From DATKQI01 sp035532755 (GTDB taxonomy: Bacteria > Pseudomonadota > Alphaproteobacteria > Acetobacterales > Acetobacteraceae), in assembly GCA_035532755.1 (NCBI GenBank), contig DATKQI010000138.1:1-21741 (forward strand): a stretch of 21,741 bases of DNA, in the 5' to 3' direction. Below are positions 6,745-16,206 of the stretch, piece by piece. The notes below the pieces were generated by a model. It saw nothing but the letters and a program-made list of their open reading frames with translations. It was not told the DNA's origin and searched no databases. A program made the translations under genes and the position numbers. Each line of letters starts with the position of its first letter. Within the stretch, counting starts at the first letter, position 1.

Positions 6745-7533
6745 TTATCGCTGGTTCTGCGTGATGGTGGCAGACAACGCCGGGACGCCCGCCGTAAGCC
6801 CGCCATCCACGGTCATCACCGTTCCGGTGATCATCGAGGCCTCGTCGGACGCGAGGAACCCCACCATGGCGGCGACGTCCGCCGGCTCGCTGATGCGCCG
6901 CAGCGGGTACCAGGCCTTCACCTCGTCGAACACCGCGGGGTTGGCGGCAAGCCGGCTTTCCCAGGCGCGGGTGCGCACCGTGCCGGGAGCGACCGCGTTC
7001 ACCCGGATGTTGTAGGGGCCATATTCCACGGCGAGGCATTTGGTGAAATGGATCAGCCCCGCTTTCGCCGCGCTGTAGGCCGGGTGGCCGTACATGCCGA
7101 GCCCGTTCACCGAGGCGATGTTGACGATGCAGCCGCCGTTCGCGACGAAATGATCGTGGAAAGCGTGGATGCACAGGAAGGCCGCATCCAGGTTCACCCG
7201 GATATCGGCCTGCCATGTCGCGTAATCCATGCCGAAGATCGAGGCGGCATGCGCCCGCCCCGCCCCGTTCACCAGCACGCGCACATCCCCCAGATCGAGC
7301 GCGCGGCGCGCGGCCGTGTTCACCGCCGCCTCGTCCGTCACGTCCATCGTGAGCGCCGCGGCGACCCCGCCGGCGGCGATGAGGCGCTGCGCGGTACGCT
7401 CGGCCGCCGCCTCGTTGATGTCCGCGCAGGCTATGGCGAAGCCGTTGCGGGCGAGCTTGTCGCAGATCGCTCCACCGATATCGCCGCCGCCGCCGGTCAC
7501 GAACGCCCAGCCGCGCGCCTGCCCGCCGCTCAC
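6745..7533 (-). CDS. Short-chain dehydrogenase/reductase (classical SDR)
   Basis: This is an NAD(P)-dependent oxidoreductase of 262 aa. The Rossmann glycine motif TGGGGDIG lies at 13-20. Asp38 at the end of the second strand suggests NAD(H) preference. The catalytic set is complete: Asn114, Ser141 and Tyr153-x3-Lys157 (YSAAK). The C-terminal end GTVMTVDGGLTAG is typical of 3-oxoacyl-ACP reductase-like and polyol or sugar dehydrogenases. GTG 7533 is chosen because its GTG overlaps the rlmN stop as GTGA; the open frame 21 codons further upstream lies within rlmN. The substrate is unknown. It may belong functionally to the adjacent sugar-transport genes although it is cotranscribed with rlmN. 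Confidence 0.9.
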   Translation of the reverse strand: MSGGQARGWAFVTGGGGDIGGAICDKLARNGFAIACADINEAAAERTAQRLIAAGGVAAALTMDVTDEAAVNTAARRALDLGDVRVLVNGAGRAHAASIFGMDYATWQADIRVNLDAAFLCIHAFHDHFVANGGCIVNIASVNGLGMYGHPAYSAAKAGLIHFTKCLAVEYGPYNIRVNAVAPGTVRTRAWESRLAANPAVFDEVKAWYPLRRISEPADVAAMVGFLASDEASMITGTVMTVDGGLTAGVPALSATITQNQR

Positions 7534-8720
7534 GATGCGGTCGTCTCGGTCGCCCGTTCCGCGCGCGCGCCGCTTTCGGTGCGCAACTGGCCGCATGCGG
7601 CCAGGATATCCCGGCCGCGCGGGGTGCGCACCGGGGAGGCATAGCCGGCGTCCATCACGATCTCGGCGAAGCGGCGGATGGCCGCCTGCGTGCTGGTTTC
7701 GAACGTGCTGCCGGGCCAGGGGTTGAACGGGATCAGGTTCACCTTCGCCGGCATCCCCGCGATCAGCCGCACCAGTTCGCGCGCATCCGCCTCGGAATCG
7801 TTCACGCCTTTCAGCATGACGTATTCGAAGGTGATGCGCCGCGCGTTGGAGGCCCCGGGGTAGCGCCGGCAGGCCGCCAGCAGCTCCGCGATCGGGTATT
7901 TCCGGTTCAGCGGCACGATCTCGTCGCGCAGCTCATCGCGCACCGCATGCAGGGAAACGGCGAGGTTCACGCCCAGCTCCGCCCCCGCCCGGTCCATCAT
8001 CGGCACCACGCCGGAGGTGGACAGCGTGATGCGCCGGCGCGACAGGCCGATGCCCTCCCCGTCCATCACGATCCGCATGGCTTTCGCCACGTTCTCGTAA
8101 TTGTACAGCGGCTCGCCCATGCCCATCAGCACGATGGTGGAGAGCAGCCGCGGCGTCTCGCCTTTCGGGCTCGGCCACTCGCCGTAGGAATCCCGCGCGG
8201 CCATGAACTGGCCGACGATCTCGGCGGCACCCAGGTTGCGGGTAAGCCGCTGCGTGCCGGTATGGCAGAACCGGCAGGACAGGGTGCAACCGACCTGGGA
8301 GGAGATGCACACCGCGCCCCGATCCTCCACCGGATCGGGGATGTACACGGTCTCCGCCTCCTGCCCGTCGCGGAAGCGGAACAGGAACTTCCGCGTCTCG
8401 TCGGCGCTGGTCTGCACCGCCGCCGCCTCCGGCCGGCCGATCACGAAACGCTCGGCGAGGCGCGCTTGCAGCGGCCGGGCGATCGAGCTCATCGCCGCGA
8501 AATCGGTCGCGCCCTGGTGGTAGATCCAGTGCCAGAGCTGCTTGGCGCGGAACGGTTTCTCGCCGATCGCCGCCATCTCCGCCTCCAGCTCCGCGCGCGA
8601 CAGCCCGACCAGCTCCCGCCGCCCGTCCGGCAGGATCGCCGGCGGCGGGGCGAACAGCGCGGATTTCGCGAGGATGCGCGCGCGTTCCGCCTCGCTCAGC
8701 AGGGCGGCATCGGCGTTCAT
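7530..8720 (-). CDS. rlmN: 23S rRNA (adenine2503-C2)-methyltransferase RlmN (dual with tRNA A37)
   Basis: This radical-SAM enzyme methylates C2 of A2503 in 23S rRNA; family members also act on A37 of some tRNAs. It is 396 aa. The [4Fe-4S]-SAM cysteines are C145, C149 and C152 (GCTLSCRFCHTGTQ). The two reaction cysteines also seem present: C138 (seven residues before the cluster motif, like E. coli C118) and C376 in AACGQLR (like C355). GEPLYNYENV and LAVSLHAVRDELRDEIVP are further RlmN marks. ATG 8720 overlaps the stop of the IalB-like gene as ATGA. The open frame continuing upstream to 9218 is a shadow of that gene. Confidence 0.97.
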   Translation of the reverse strand: MNADAALLSEAERARILAKSALFAPPPAILPDGRRELVGLSRAELEAEMAAIGEKPFRAKQLWHWIYHQGATDFAAMSSIARPLQARLAERFVIGRPEAAAVQTSADETRKFLFRFRDGQEAETVYIPDPVEDRGAVCISSQVGCTLSCRFCHTGTQRLTRNLGAAEIVGQFMAARDSYGEWPSPKGETPRLLSTIVLMGMGEPLYNYENVAKAMRIVMDGEGIGLSRRRITLSTSGVVPMMDRAGAELGVNLAVSLHAVRDELRDEIVPLNRKYPIAELLAACRRYPGASNARRITFEYVMLKGVNDSEADARELVRLIAGMPAKVNLIPFNPWPGSTFETSTQAAIRRFAEIVMDAGYASPVRTPRGRDILAACGQLRTESGARAERATETTAS

Positions 8721-9259
8721 TTCGCCGGGCACGCCTTCACCACCGCGTTGTAGGCGGCGGTGAAGCCGTTCAGGCTGAACGTATCCACCACCTGCGTCCT
8801 GCTGGTCGGCGCCGGGGAGCGCGCCACCGCCTGCGCCCCTGCCTCGAACGCCATCACGGCGGCATGGCCGTCCCGGGCGAAGGCGTTCTGGCCCGACGTG
8901 TAGAACGACAGGGATTGGGGGCCCACCTGCACCGCCGGCTCGGATTTCGCCGGGTATTGATAGCCGGCATCCAGCACCACCTCGTCCCGGCTGCCGGGCC
9001 GTTCGGTCACGGTCAGCATCACCCCGCCCCGGCCCGGCAGCTTGGGCACCGAGTTGGTCGGGTGAGTGAAGGCGTAGCACACGGTCTGCCCGCCCGCTGC
9101 GTAGCTCGCGGCCGTCCAGTCCTGGAACACGCCGAGCGGTTTCGGGCCTGGCGTCGCAGCAAAAGCGGGCGCGGCGAGCAGCACGAGCAGGAGGGGCGAA
9201 TGGCGCATGGGCCCACACATATGGAGCCGGGCGGATCGGGGCAAGCGCAGGCGCATCAT
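8717..9259 (-). CDS. Invasion-associated locus B (IalB) family exported protein
   Basis: This is a predicted periplasmic protein of 180 aa and unknown biochemical function. The core reads WTAASY, VCYAF and a C-terminal block DTFSLNGFTAA followed by a cysteine, which matches alphaproteobacterial IalB-like proteins found just upstream of rlmN. Two cysteines, one near the mature N-terminus and one at the C-terminus, may form a disulfide. AGGAGG (9264-9269) lies 4 nt before ATG 9259 and 7 nt before the adjacent ATG 9256, so one of these two is favoured; ATG 9259 also makes an ATGA overlap with the methyltransferase stop. An internal ATG at 9208 would give a more compact signal peptide (MRHSPLLLVLLAAPAFA) but lacks a ribosome site. 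Confidence 0.82.
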   Translation of the reverse strand: MMRLRLPRSARLHMCGPMRHSPLLLVLLAAPAFAATPGPKPLGVFQDWTAASYAAGGQTVCYAFTHPTNSVPKLPGRGGVMLTVTERPGSRDEVVLDAGYQYPAKSEPAVQVGPQSLSFYTSGQNAFARDGHAAVMAFEAGAQAVARSPAPTSRTQVVDTFSLNGFTAAYNAVVKACPAK

Positions 9260-9831
9260 GGGTCCTCCTCTCGAATCATCCAGTCTGGAACCGTCCGGCG
9301 AAATACCGGATGGCCGTGGCCCGCCGGCGGGGCATCCGGCGGCGCGCCGCCGCTGCCCACCGGGCGGTCGGCGAAGCGGCCATGCTGGAGCATCCGGTCA
9401 TACAGCACCAGCGCGCCCGCCACCGCCAGATTCAACGCGAAACGTGTCGGAATTCGCACTATGTGCCGGCAGCGCGCCCGCAACGCCGGCGACAGGCCCG
9501 ACCGCTCCGGCCCCAGCACATAGGCCGCGTTCAGCGGGTGGCGGAACGACGGCAGCTCCGTCGCCTCCTCCAGCAGTTCCACCCCCACCAGCACGCAGCG
9601 CTGCGGCAGGTCGAGCGACTCCGCGCTCTCGAACCGCCACAGCGGCAGGTGGGATGGCGTATCGGCGGTATCGGCAACCCGCCCGGCGCGCGCGTCGAAC
9701 CCCGCCCCCACGGTGAAGCAGAATGCCGCGCCGAAGGCGTGCCCCGTGCGCAGCAGCGCGCCCATGTTGGCGGATTTCGAGATCCCTTCCGCCCCGATGC
9801 CGAAATAGCCGCGCGTTCTGGCAAGCCGCAT
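9256..9831 (-). CDS. SpoU/TrmH-family RNA 2'-O-methyltransferase
   Basis: This SAM-dependent RNA methyltransferase of the SPOUT (alpha/beta-knot) class has 191 aa. Motif 1 is NMGALLRTGHAFG (N22, R28), motif 2 VLGPERSGLS (105-114) and motif 3 IPTRFALNLAVAGALVLYDR (127-146, N134). It lacks the N-terminal substrate-binding extension of RlmB-type enzymes. The RNA target (tRNA or rRNA) cannot be told. ATG 9831 is chosen because relatives begin close to RGYFGIG. ATG 9858 (200 aa) is in frame and would overlap the divergent methyltransferase start on the other strand. Neither has a clear Shine-Dalgarno. It is the first gene of the trmH-like/ialB-like/rlmN/SDR chain. Confidence 0.88.
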   Translation of the reverse strand: MRLARTRGYFGIGAEGISKSANMGALLRTGHAFGAAFCFTVGAGFDARAGRVADTADTPSHLPLWRFESAESLDLPQRCVLVGVELLEEATELPSFRHPLNAAYVLGPERSGLSPALRARCRHIVRIPTRFALNLAVAGALVLYDRMLQHGRFADRPVGSGGAPPDAPPAGHGHPVFRRTVPDWMIREEDP

Positions 9832-9856
9832 GATGTTCGGTCTATGCCTCTCTCCC

Positions 9857-11101
9857 ATGACCGACGCAACCGATGCGCATCTCGCCGCGCAGTACGAATC
9901 CTTCCCCTATCCGGCTCGTGATCCGAAGGAGGAGGCCAAGCGCCTCGTCGTCGGCAGCCCGAGCCATCTGCGGGAGGTCGATTTCTGGGTGTTCGGCGCC
10001 GCGCGGCCTGCCGGCACGCCGCTGCGCGCGCTGGTGGCCGGCGGCGGCACCGGGGATGCCACGATCATGCTGGCCGCCCAGATGGCTTTGCTCGGCCGTC
10101 CCGGGCGGGTGACGTATCTCGACCGCTCGGCGGCGGCCATGCGGATCGCGCAGGACCGGGCGGCGGCACGCGGGCTCGCCAACATCGACTGGCGGCTCGG
10201 CTCCCTGCTCGACCTGCCCGGCCTTGGCCTCGGCCCGTTCGACTACATCGATTGCTGCGGGGTGCTGCACCACCTGCCCGATCCGGCGGCGGGGCTGGCG
10301 GCGCTGGCGGGCGTGCTCGCCCCCGGCGGCGGCATGGGGCTGATGGTCTATGCGCCGCACGGCCGTACCGGAGTCTACATGGTGCAGGACGCGCTGCGGC
10401 TGCTCGCGCCGCCCGAGGCGCCGGCGCGGCTCGACATCGCCCGCCGCGTGCTGCGCCATCTGCCGGAGAGCAACTGGCTGCGCTTCAACCGCAACTTCGC
10501 CGACCACATCACCGGCGGGGATGCGGGGCTCGCCGACCTGCTGCTGAACCCACGGGACCGCGCCTTCACCATCGACGCCTTCGCCGCGCTGCTGCATGGG
10601 GCCGGGCTGCGGATCACCTGTCTCGTGGAGCCGATCCGCTACGATCCCGCCACCTGGCTGCCGGACCCGAAGCTGCGTGCACAGGCCGCCCGCCTCGACC
10701 CGATCGCCCGCGCCGCGCTGGCCGAGGCGCTGACCGGCAACATGAGCACCCATATCGCTTACTGCGTGCGCGCGTCCGACCCGCCCCACGTGCCCGACCC
10801 GATGGCCGATGACGCCGTGCCGGTGACACGCGAAATCCCCGGCCCGGAGCTTGCGAAGCTGATCCGCCCGGACGGCACCATCACCTTCCTGTTCGACGGC
10901 CTGCGCGCGCCCATCCCGCTGCCGCCGCTGGCAGGGGCGATCCTGAATCGGATCGACGGCGCGCGGCCGGTGGGGGCGATCGGCGCCGATCTTGCCACCC
11001 GCGGCACCGACGCCGCCGCCTTCCGCCGCGCCTGGCGCACCACCTGGGACGGGCTGAACGCCGTCAACCGCCTGCTGCTGGCAGCACCGGCATCATCCTG
11101 A
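9857..11101 (+). CDS. Class I SAM-dependent methyltransferase with extra C-terminal domain
   Basis: This is a cytoplasmic methyltransferase of 414 aa. The N-terminus has AQYESFPYPARDP (11-23). A Rossmann core follows with motif I LVAGGGTGD (59-67), an acidic YLDRSAAAM strand end (87-95) and FDYIDCCGVLHHLPDP (128-143). After about residue 315 a second small domain appears, with REIPGPELAKLIRPDGTI-like and LAGAILNRIDGARPVGAIGADLA segments that look like a PqqD-like or winged-helix cap; that resemblance is inference. ATG 9857 starts 25 bp from the divergent RNA methyltransferase (9831), so its promoter must lie inside that gene. No Shine-Dalgarno is visible. Its 3' end overlaps the convergent alcohol dehydrogenase by 9 bp. 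The substrate is unknown. Confidence 0.88.
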   Translation: MTDATDAHLAAQYESFPYPARDPKEEAKRLVVGSPSHLREVDFWVFGAARPAGTPLRALVAGGGTGDATIMLAAQMALLGRPGRVTYLDRSAAAMRIAQDRAAARGLANIDWRLGSLLDLPGLGLGPFDYIDCCGVLHHLPDPAAGLAALAGVLAPGGGMGLMVYAPHGRTGVYMVQDALRLLAPPEAPARLDIARRVLRHLPESNWLRFNRNFADHITGGDAGLADLLLNPRDRAFTIDAFAALLHGAGLRITCLVEPIRYDPATWLPDPKLRAQAARLDPIARAALAEALTGNMSTHIAYCVRASDPPHVPDPMADDAVPVTREIPGPELAKLIRPDGTITFLFDGLRAPIPLPPLAGAILNRIDGARPVGAIGADLATRGTDAAAFRRAWRTTWDGLNAVNRLLLAAPASS

Positions 11102-12256
11102 CCAGACCGCATCGTACAGTCTGACGATCTCCTCATGGGCCGGCACGCGCGGATTGTTCGCCGGGCTGCCGGAGGTTAGCGCCTGATCGGCCATCAGTGC
11201 CTTTTTCGCGTTCCACGCCACCGGGTCGATGCCGAAGGCGGCCGGGGTGGGCACGGCGAGATCGCGGTTCAGCGCCTCCAGCCCCTCGGCGAGCTTCGCG
11301 CCCGCCAGCTGGTCGGCATCCCCCGGTGCGGCGCAACCCACGAGGCGGGCGGCCTCCGCATAGCGCGGCAAGGCGTCATTCAGGCTGAACCGGGTGACGG
11401 CCGGCAGCAGCATCGCGTTCGACAATCCGTGCGGCACATGGAAATGCGCCCCGATCGGGCGGGACATGCCATGCACCAGCGCGACCGAGCTGTTGCAGAA
11501 AGCCATGCCTGCCTGGGTCGCGCCCAGCATCATCCCCTCCCGCGCCGCCTCGTTCCGCGGCTCCGCATAGGCCGGGCGCAGATGCCGGCCGATCAGCGCC
11601 ATGGCCGAACGCGCCAGCGCATCGGAGAACGGGTTGGCCCGGCGGGAGACGAAGGCTTCCAGCGCGTGCGTCAGGCTGTCCACCCCGGTATCGGCGGTGG
11701 TTCGCGGCGGCACGGTGAAGGTGAGGCGGTAATCGACGATGGCGGCGAGCGGCAGGGCCGCGAGCCCGGCGATCAGCATCTTCTCGTCGCGCGCGGTATC
11801 GGTGATCACGGTGAAGCGCGTGGCCTCGGTTCCGGTACCGGCGGTGGTGGGGATGGCGATCACCGGCAGCGCCGCATGATCGGCCGAGGCCGGCACCTTG
11901 TAATCCGCCATCCGTCCGCCGCCGGCGGCCAGAATGGCCATCGCCTTCGCGGTATCGATGGGCGATCCGCCGCCGAAGCCGATCAGGCAGTCGTAGCGGC
12001 CGGCTTGCAGGGCACGCACGCCGGCCTCCACCACCACATCCGTCGGCTCGGGCACCGTGTCGCTGAACACGCCCGCAGCGATGCCGGCCGCCTCCAGCGG
12101 ATCGAGGCAATGGCGCAGCAGCCCGGAAGAGAGCATGAACGGGTCCGTGACGACCAGCGGGCGGGACAGGCCGAGCCGGCCCAGCAATTCGCCGACCTGC
12201 CCCACCGCGCCGCCGCCGACGAGCATCAGGCGCGGTGCGTGAACCTGGATATTCAT
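11093..12256 (-). CDS. Iron-containing (group III) alcohol dehydrogenase
   Basis: This NAD(P)-dependent Fe-type alcohol dehydrogenase has 387 aa. The nucleotide-binding motif is GGGSPIDTAKA (95-105). The metal ligands D193, H197, H262 and H276 sit in GVDSLTHALEAF, ALVHGM and HVPHGLSN, spaced almost exactly as in lactaldehyde reductase FucO. IPTTAGTGTEATRF (135-148) is also typical. ATG 12256 follows GGGGGA at about 6 nt. It is the last gene of the aldolase/ABC-ATPase operon, 22 nt after the DppF-like stop. A class II aldolase that yields an aldehyde, followed by an aldehyde-reducing Fe-ADH, is the logic of fuculose or rhamnulose phosphate breakdown. The actual substrate here is not known. Confidence 0.92.
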   Translation of the reverse strand: MNIQVHAPRLMLVGGGAVGQVGELLGRLGLSRPLVVTDPFMLSSGLLRHCLDPLEAAGIAAGVFSDTVPEPTDVVVEAGVRALQAGRYDCLIGFGGGSPIDTAKAMAILAAGGGRMADYKVPASADHAALPVIAIPTTAGTGTEATRFTVITDTARDEKMLIAGLAALPLAAIVDYRLTFTVPPRTTADTGVDSLTHALEAFVSRRANPFSDALARSAMALIGRHLRPAYAEPRNEAAREGMMLGATQAGMAFCNSSVALVHGMSRPIGAHFHVPHGLSNAMLLPAVTRFSLNDALPRYAEAARLVGCAAPGDADQLAGAKLAEGLEALNRDLAVPTPAAFGIDPVAWNAKKALMADQALTSGSPANNPRVPAHEEIVRLYDAVWSG

Positions 12257-12278
12257 GCTGATCCCCCGGGCGTTCCCT

Positions 12279-14398
<2,120 letters not shown>

Positions 14399-15133
14399 GC
14401 CATTTCGTAATGCGAGAGGTCCTCGCCCATGTCGAACTGGCCGGCGGTGTGGCGGCATACCTCCTCGGGCGGGAAGACGAGCTTCGCGCCGCCGGCGAGG
14501 GCCGCCACCTGGGCCTGGCAGGCGCGCTCCAGATAGTAGATCTGGCTGAACGCCTCTGGGATGCTGCGCCCGGCCACGAGCAGGCCGTGGTTGCGCAGGA
14601 TCATCGCCCGGTGCGTGCCCAGATCCCGCACCAGCCGCTCCCGCTCCGACAGGTCGAGCGCGATGCCCTCGTAGCCGTGATAGGCCAGCCGGTCGTAGAA
14701 TCTCAGCGCATGCTGGCTGATCGGCAACAGCCCGTGCTCCTGCGCCGACACCGCGATGCCGGCCGCCGTATGGGTATGCACCACGCAGGCCAGATCCGGC
14801 CGGGCCATGTGGATCGCCGAATGGATGACGAACCCGGCCTCGTTCACCCGCCGCGAGCGGTCATCGCCGACGATGGCGCCGTTCAGGTCGATCTTCACGA
14901 GATCCGATGCGCGCATCTCGTGGAACATCACGCCGTACTGATTGATCAGGAAGTGATGCTCGGGGCCCGGCAGGCGGGCGCTGATGTGGGTGTAGATCAG
15001 GTCGGTCATCCGATGATGCGCGACCAGCCGGTACAGCGCCGCCAGTTCGCATCGGATCGCCCATTCCGCCTCGGAAATGCCGGCGCGCGACGCGCCGGAT
15101 ACGGTGATGTTCATGCCACAGCCCCCGGACCTT

Positions 15134-15153
15134 GCCGGAGCGGATGATCCGGC
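15134..15153. promoter_or_regulatory. Candidate operator, copy 1 (palindrome overlapping the -10 box)
   Basis: GCCGGA (15134-15139) and TCCGGC (15148-15153) form an inverted repeat. Inside it lies the 11-bp palindrome CGGATGATCCG (15141-15151). The same 11 bp occur again at 15188-15198, 47 bp away centre to centre. This copy covers the proposed -10 box of the aldolase operon. Confidence 0.45.
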
Positions 15154-15172
15154 GGCAGGGGCCGGACGTCAA
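15144..15172 (-). promoter_or_regulatory. Sigma-70-like promoter of the aldolase operon
   Basis: On the minus strand TTGACG (15172-15167) and GATCAT (15149-15144) are separated by exactly 17 bp, matching the consensus at 5 of 6 and 4 of 6 positions. Transcription would start near 15137, about 23 nt before the aldolase ATG. The -10 box lies inside an inverted repeat, which would suit repression. Confidence 0.5.
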
Positions 15173-15178
15173 GGAAAG

Positions 15179-15207
15179 CCGGTCCGGCGGATGATCCGCC
15201 GGACCGG
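15179..15207. terminator. Perfect 13-bp inverted repeat after dps: terminator-like stem and/or operator copy 2
   Basis: CCGGTCCGGCGGA (15179-15191) and its exact complement (15195-15207) flank TGA. It lies 16 nt past the dps stop on the minus strand, as a terminator would, but only a weak T-rich tail (CTTTCCTT) follows. It also contains the 11-bp palindrome CGGATGATCCG shared with the element at 15134-15153, and sits just upstream of the aldolase promoter -35 box. A second role as operator is therefore possible. Confidence 0.55.
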
Positions 15208-15223
15208 GAAGCAGAAAGCGTGA

Positions 15224-15742
15224 TCAGAGGGAGTCGGGGATATGCGCCTCGATGAACCAGAGCTGCTTGTCGAGGCCGCGGGAGACCTCGGTCAGGATAT
15301 CCGCGGTATCCGGGTCGCCGGCCTCGTCCGCCTCGTCGATATTCCCGCGCACCGCGTTGGCGACCTTTGCCCAACGCTCGGCCAGCGCGCCCAGATGGTC
15401 CTTGATGGCGTGGATATCGGTCGGGTAGGCCGGAACCTGGGTGGCTTTCGCGACCACCTGGCTGGTGCCGAGCGCGGTGCCGCCGAGCTGGACGACCCGC
15501 TCGGCCATCGTGTCTGTCCACACATCCATCTCTGTGCGAAAGCCGTCGAGCATCAGGTGCACGGCGATGAATTGCGGGCCTTTGATGTTCCAGTGCGCCT
15601 GCTTGATGATCAACGCCAGGTCGATCGCATCGGCCAGACGCGCGTTCAGCACCTGGGCGGATGCCGCTTTGGCGTTGGAATCCAGCGCATTGCGTGTTTT
15701 CTGCATGGCGCCGTGGGTCTTTGCGGATTGCATGGCGGTCAT
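15224..15742 (-). CDS. dps: DNA starvation/stationary phase protection protein Dps
   Basis: This is a ferritin-like dodecameric mini-ferritin (172 aa) that oxidises and stores iron, consuming peroxide, and in many species coats DNA. The stretch HWNIKGPQFIAVHLMLDGF with DVWTDTMAERVVQLGG is nearly identical to the E. coli Dps ferroxidase region. The ligands H50, H62, D66, D77 and E81 are all in place. The N-terminal tail is Lys-containing (AKTHGAMQKTRNALDSNAK), as in DNA-binding Dps proteins. AAGGAG lies 6 nt before ATG 15742, an ideal site. It follows the GlsB-like stress gene by 74 bp on the same strand. A strong stem follows the stop. No OxyR or sigma site was recognised. Confidence 0.96.
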   Translation of the reverse strand: MTAMQSAKTHGAMQKTRNALDSNAKAASAQVLNARLADAIDLALIIKQAHWNIKGPQFIAVHLMLDGFRTEMDVWTDTMAERVVQLGGTALGTSQVVAKATQVPAYPTDIHAIKDHLGALAERWAKVANAVRGNIDEADEAGDPDTADILTEVSRGLDKQLWFIEAHIPDSL

Positions 15743-15771
15743 TCCGTTCTCCTTGCGATGCTCACCCCTCG

Positions 15772-15789
15772 CCGCCCCACATGGGGCGG
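15772..15789 (-). terminator. GC-rich stem between the GlsB-like gene and dps
   Basis: CCGCCCCA (15772-15779) and TGGGGCGG (15782-15789) are perfect complements around CA, so a stem of about 7 bp with a tetraloop can form. It lies 28 nt past the stop of the small membrane protein gene. There is no T-run, so it may be a weak terminator, an mRNA stabiliser or a regulatory palindrome ahead of dps. Confidence 0.35.
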
Positions 15790-15816
15790 ACGATGAAGAT
15801 ATGTCAGGCGTCGGTG

Positions 15817-16074
15817 TCAGATCGAGCGTCGTCCGCTGATCGCGCGATAGATCGCCAGAACGATCACCGCGCCGATGATGGCGACGATCATGCTGTAGAG
15901 ATTGAACCCGGTGACCCCGGCCGCGCCGAACTGCGTGAATATGAAACCGCCGACCAACGCGCCGACGATGCCGAGCACGATATCGAGCAGCAGGCCCTGG
16001 CCCGCGTTGTTCACCAGCTTGTTGCCGATGAAGCCGGCGATCAGCCCCAGTATGATCCAGCCCAGAATGGACAT
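15817..16074 (-). CDS. GlsB/YeaQ/YmgE family small stress-response membrane protein
   Basis: This 85-aa, Gly-rich integral membrane protein has three hydrophobic segments (about 4-21, 28-48 and 58-78), ending in RAISGRRSI. The motifs ILGWIILGLIAGFIGNKL and DIVLGIVGALVGGFIF are the hallmarks of the transglycosylase-associated (GlsB/YeaQ) family, which is tied to general stress responses but has no defined reaction. GGAGG lies 6 nt before ATG 16074, fixing the start. The following gene on the same strand is dps, another stress gene, which supports a shared stress-related role. Confidence 0.93.
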   Translation of the reverse strand: MSILGWIILGLIAGFIGNKLVNNAGQGLLLDIVLGIVGALVGGFIFTQFGAAGVTGFNLYSMIVAIIGAVIVLAIYRAISGRRSI

Positions 16075-16128
16075 AACGTTCCTCCGCGTGTGACGTCGGC
16101 AGGCACCGTCAATCCTGGCCGCAGCGGT

Positions 16129-16145
16129 GCCGGCCGTGCGCCGGC
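16129..16145. terminator. Stem-loop between the 2-hydroxyacid dehydrogenase and the GlsB-like gene
   Basis: Two GCCGGC arms (16129-16134, 16140-16145) flank a 5-nt loop in the 132-bp gap after the stop of the sugar-acid operon. The stem can extend with one mismatch. No T-run is present, so at most it is a weak or Rho-assisted 3' end of that operon. The rest of the gap must hold the promoter of the small membrane protein gene, which I could not identify. Confidence 0.3.
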
Positions 16146-16206
16146 CCCGCGCAGAACCCGCCTTGCTGTTACAATGGTGACGCCGGTGGCCGGCCGCAAC
16201 CGCCCT

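Noticed and set aside
15134..15207. CRISPR-like or REP array from the repeated CGGATGATCCG
   Set aside because: There are only two copies with no regular spacer series, so paired operators or a terminator stem fit better.
16084..16112. TTGACG upstream of the small membrane protein gene as a sigma-70 promoter
   Set aside because: No acceptable -10 box lies 15-19 bp downstream; the expected position reads ACGCGG close to the ribosome site.
15743..16206. General-stress ECF (EcfG-type, GGAAC-N16/17-CGTT) promoter for dps or the GlsB-like gene
   Set aside because: No GGAAC-to-CGTT pair at the right spacing was found. The only GGAAC is part of the ribosome site of the small membrane protein gene.
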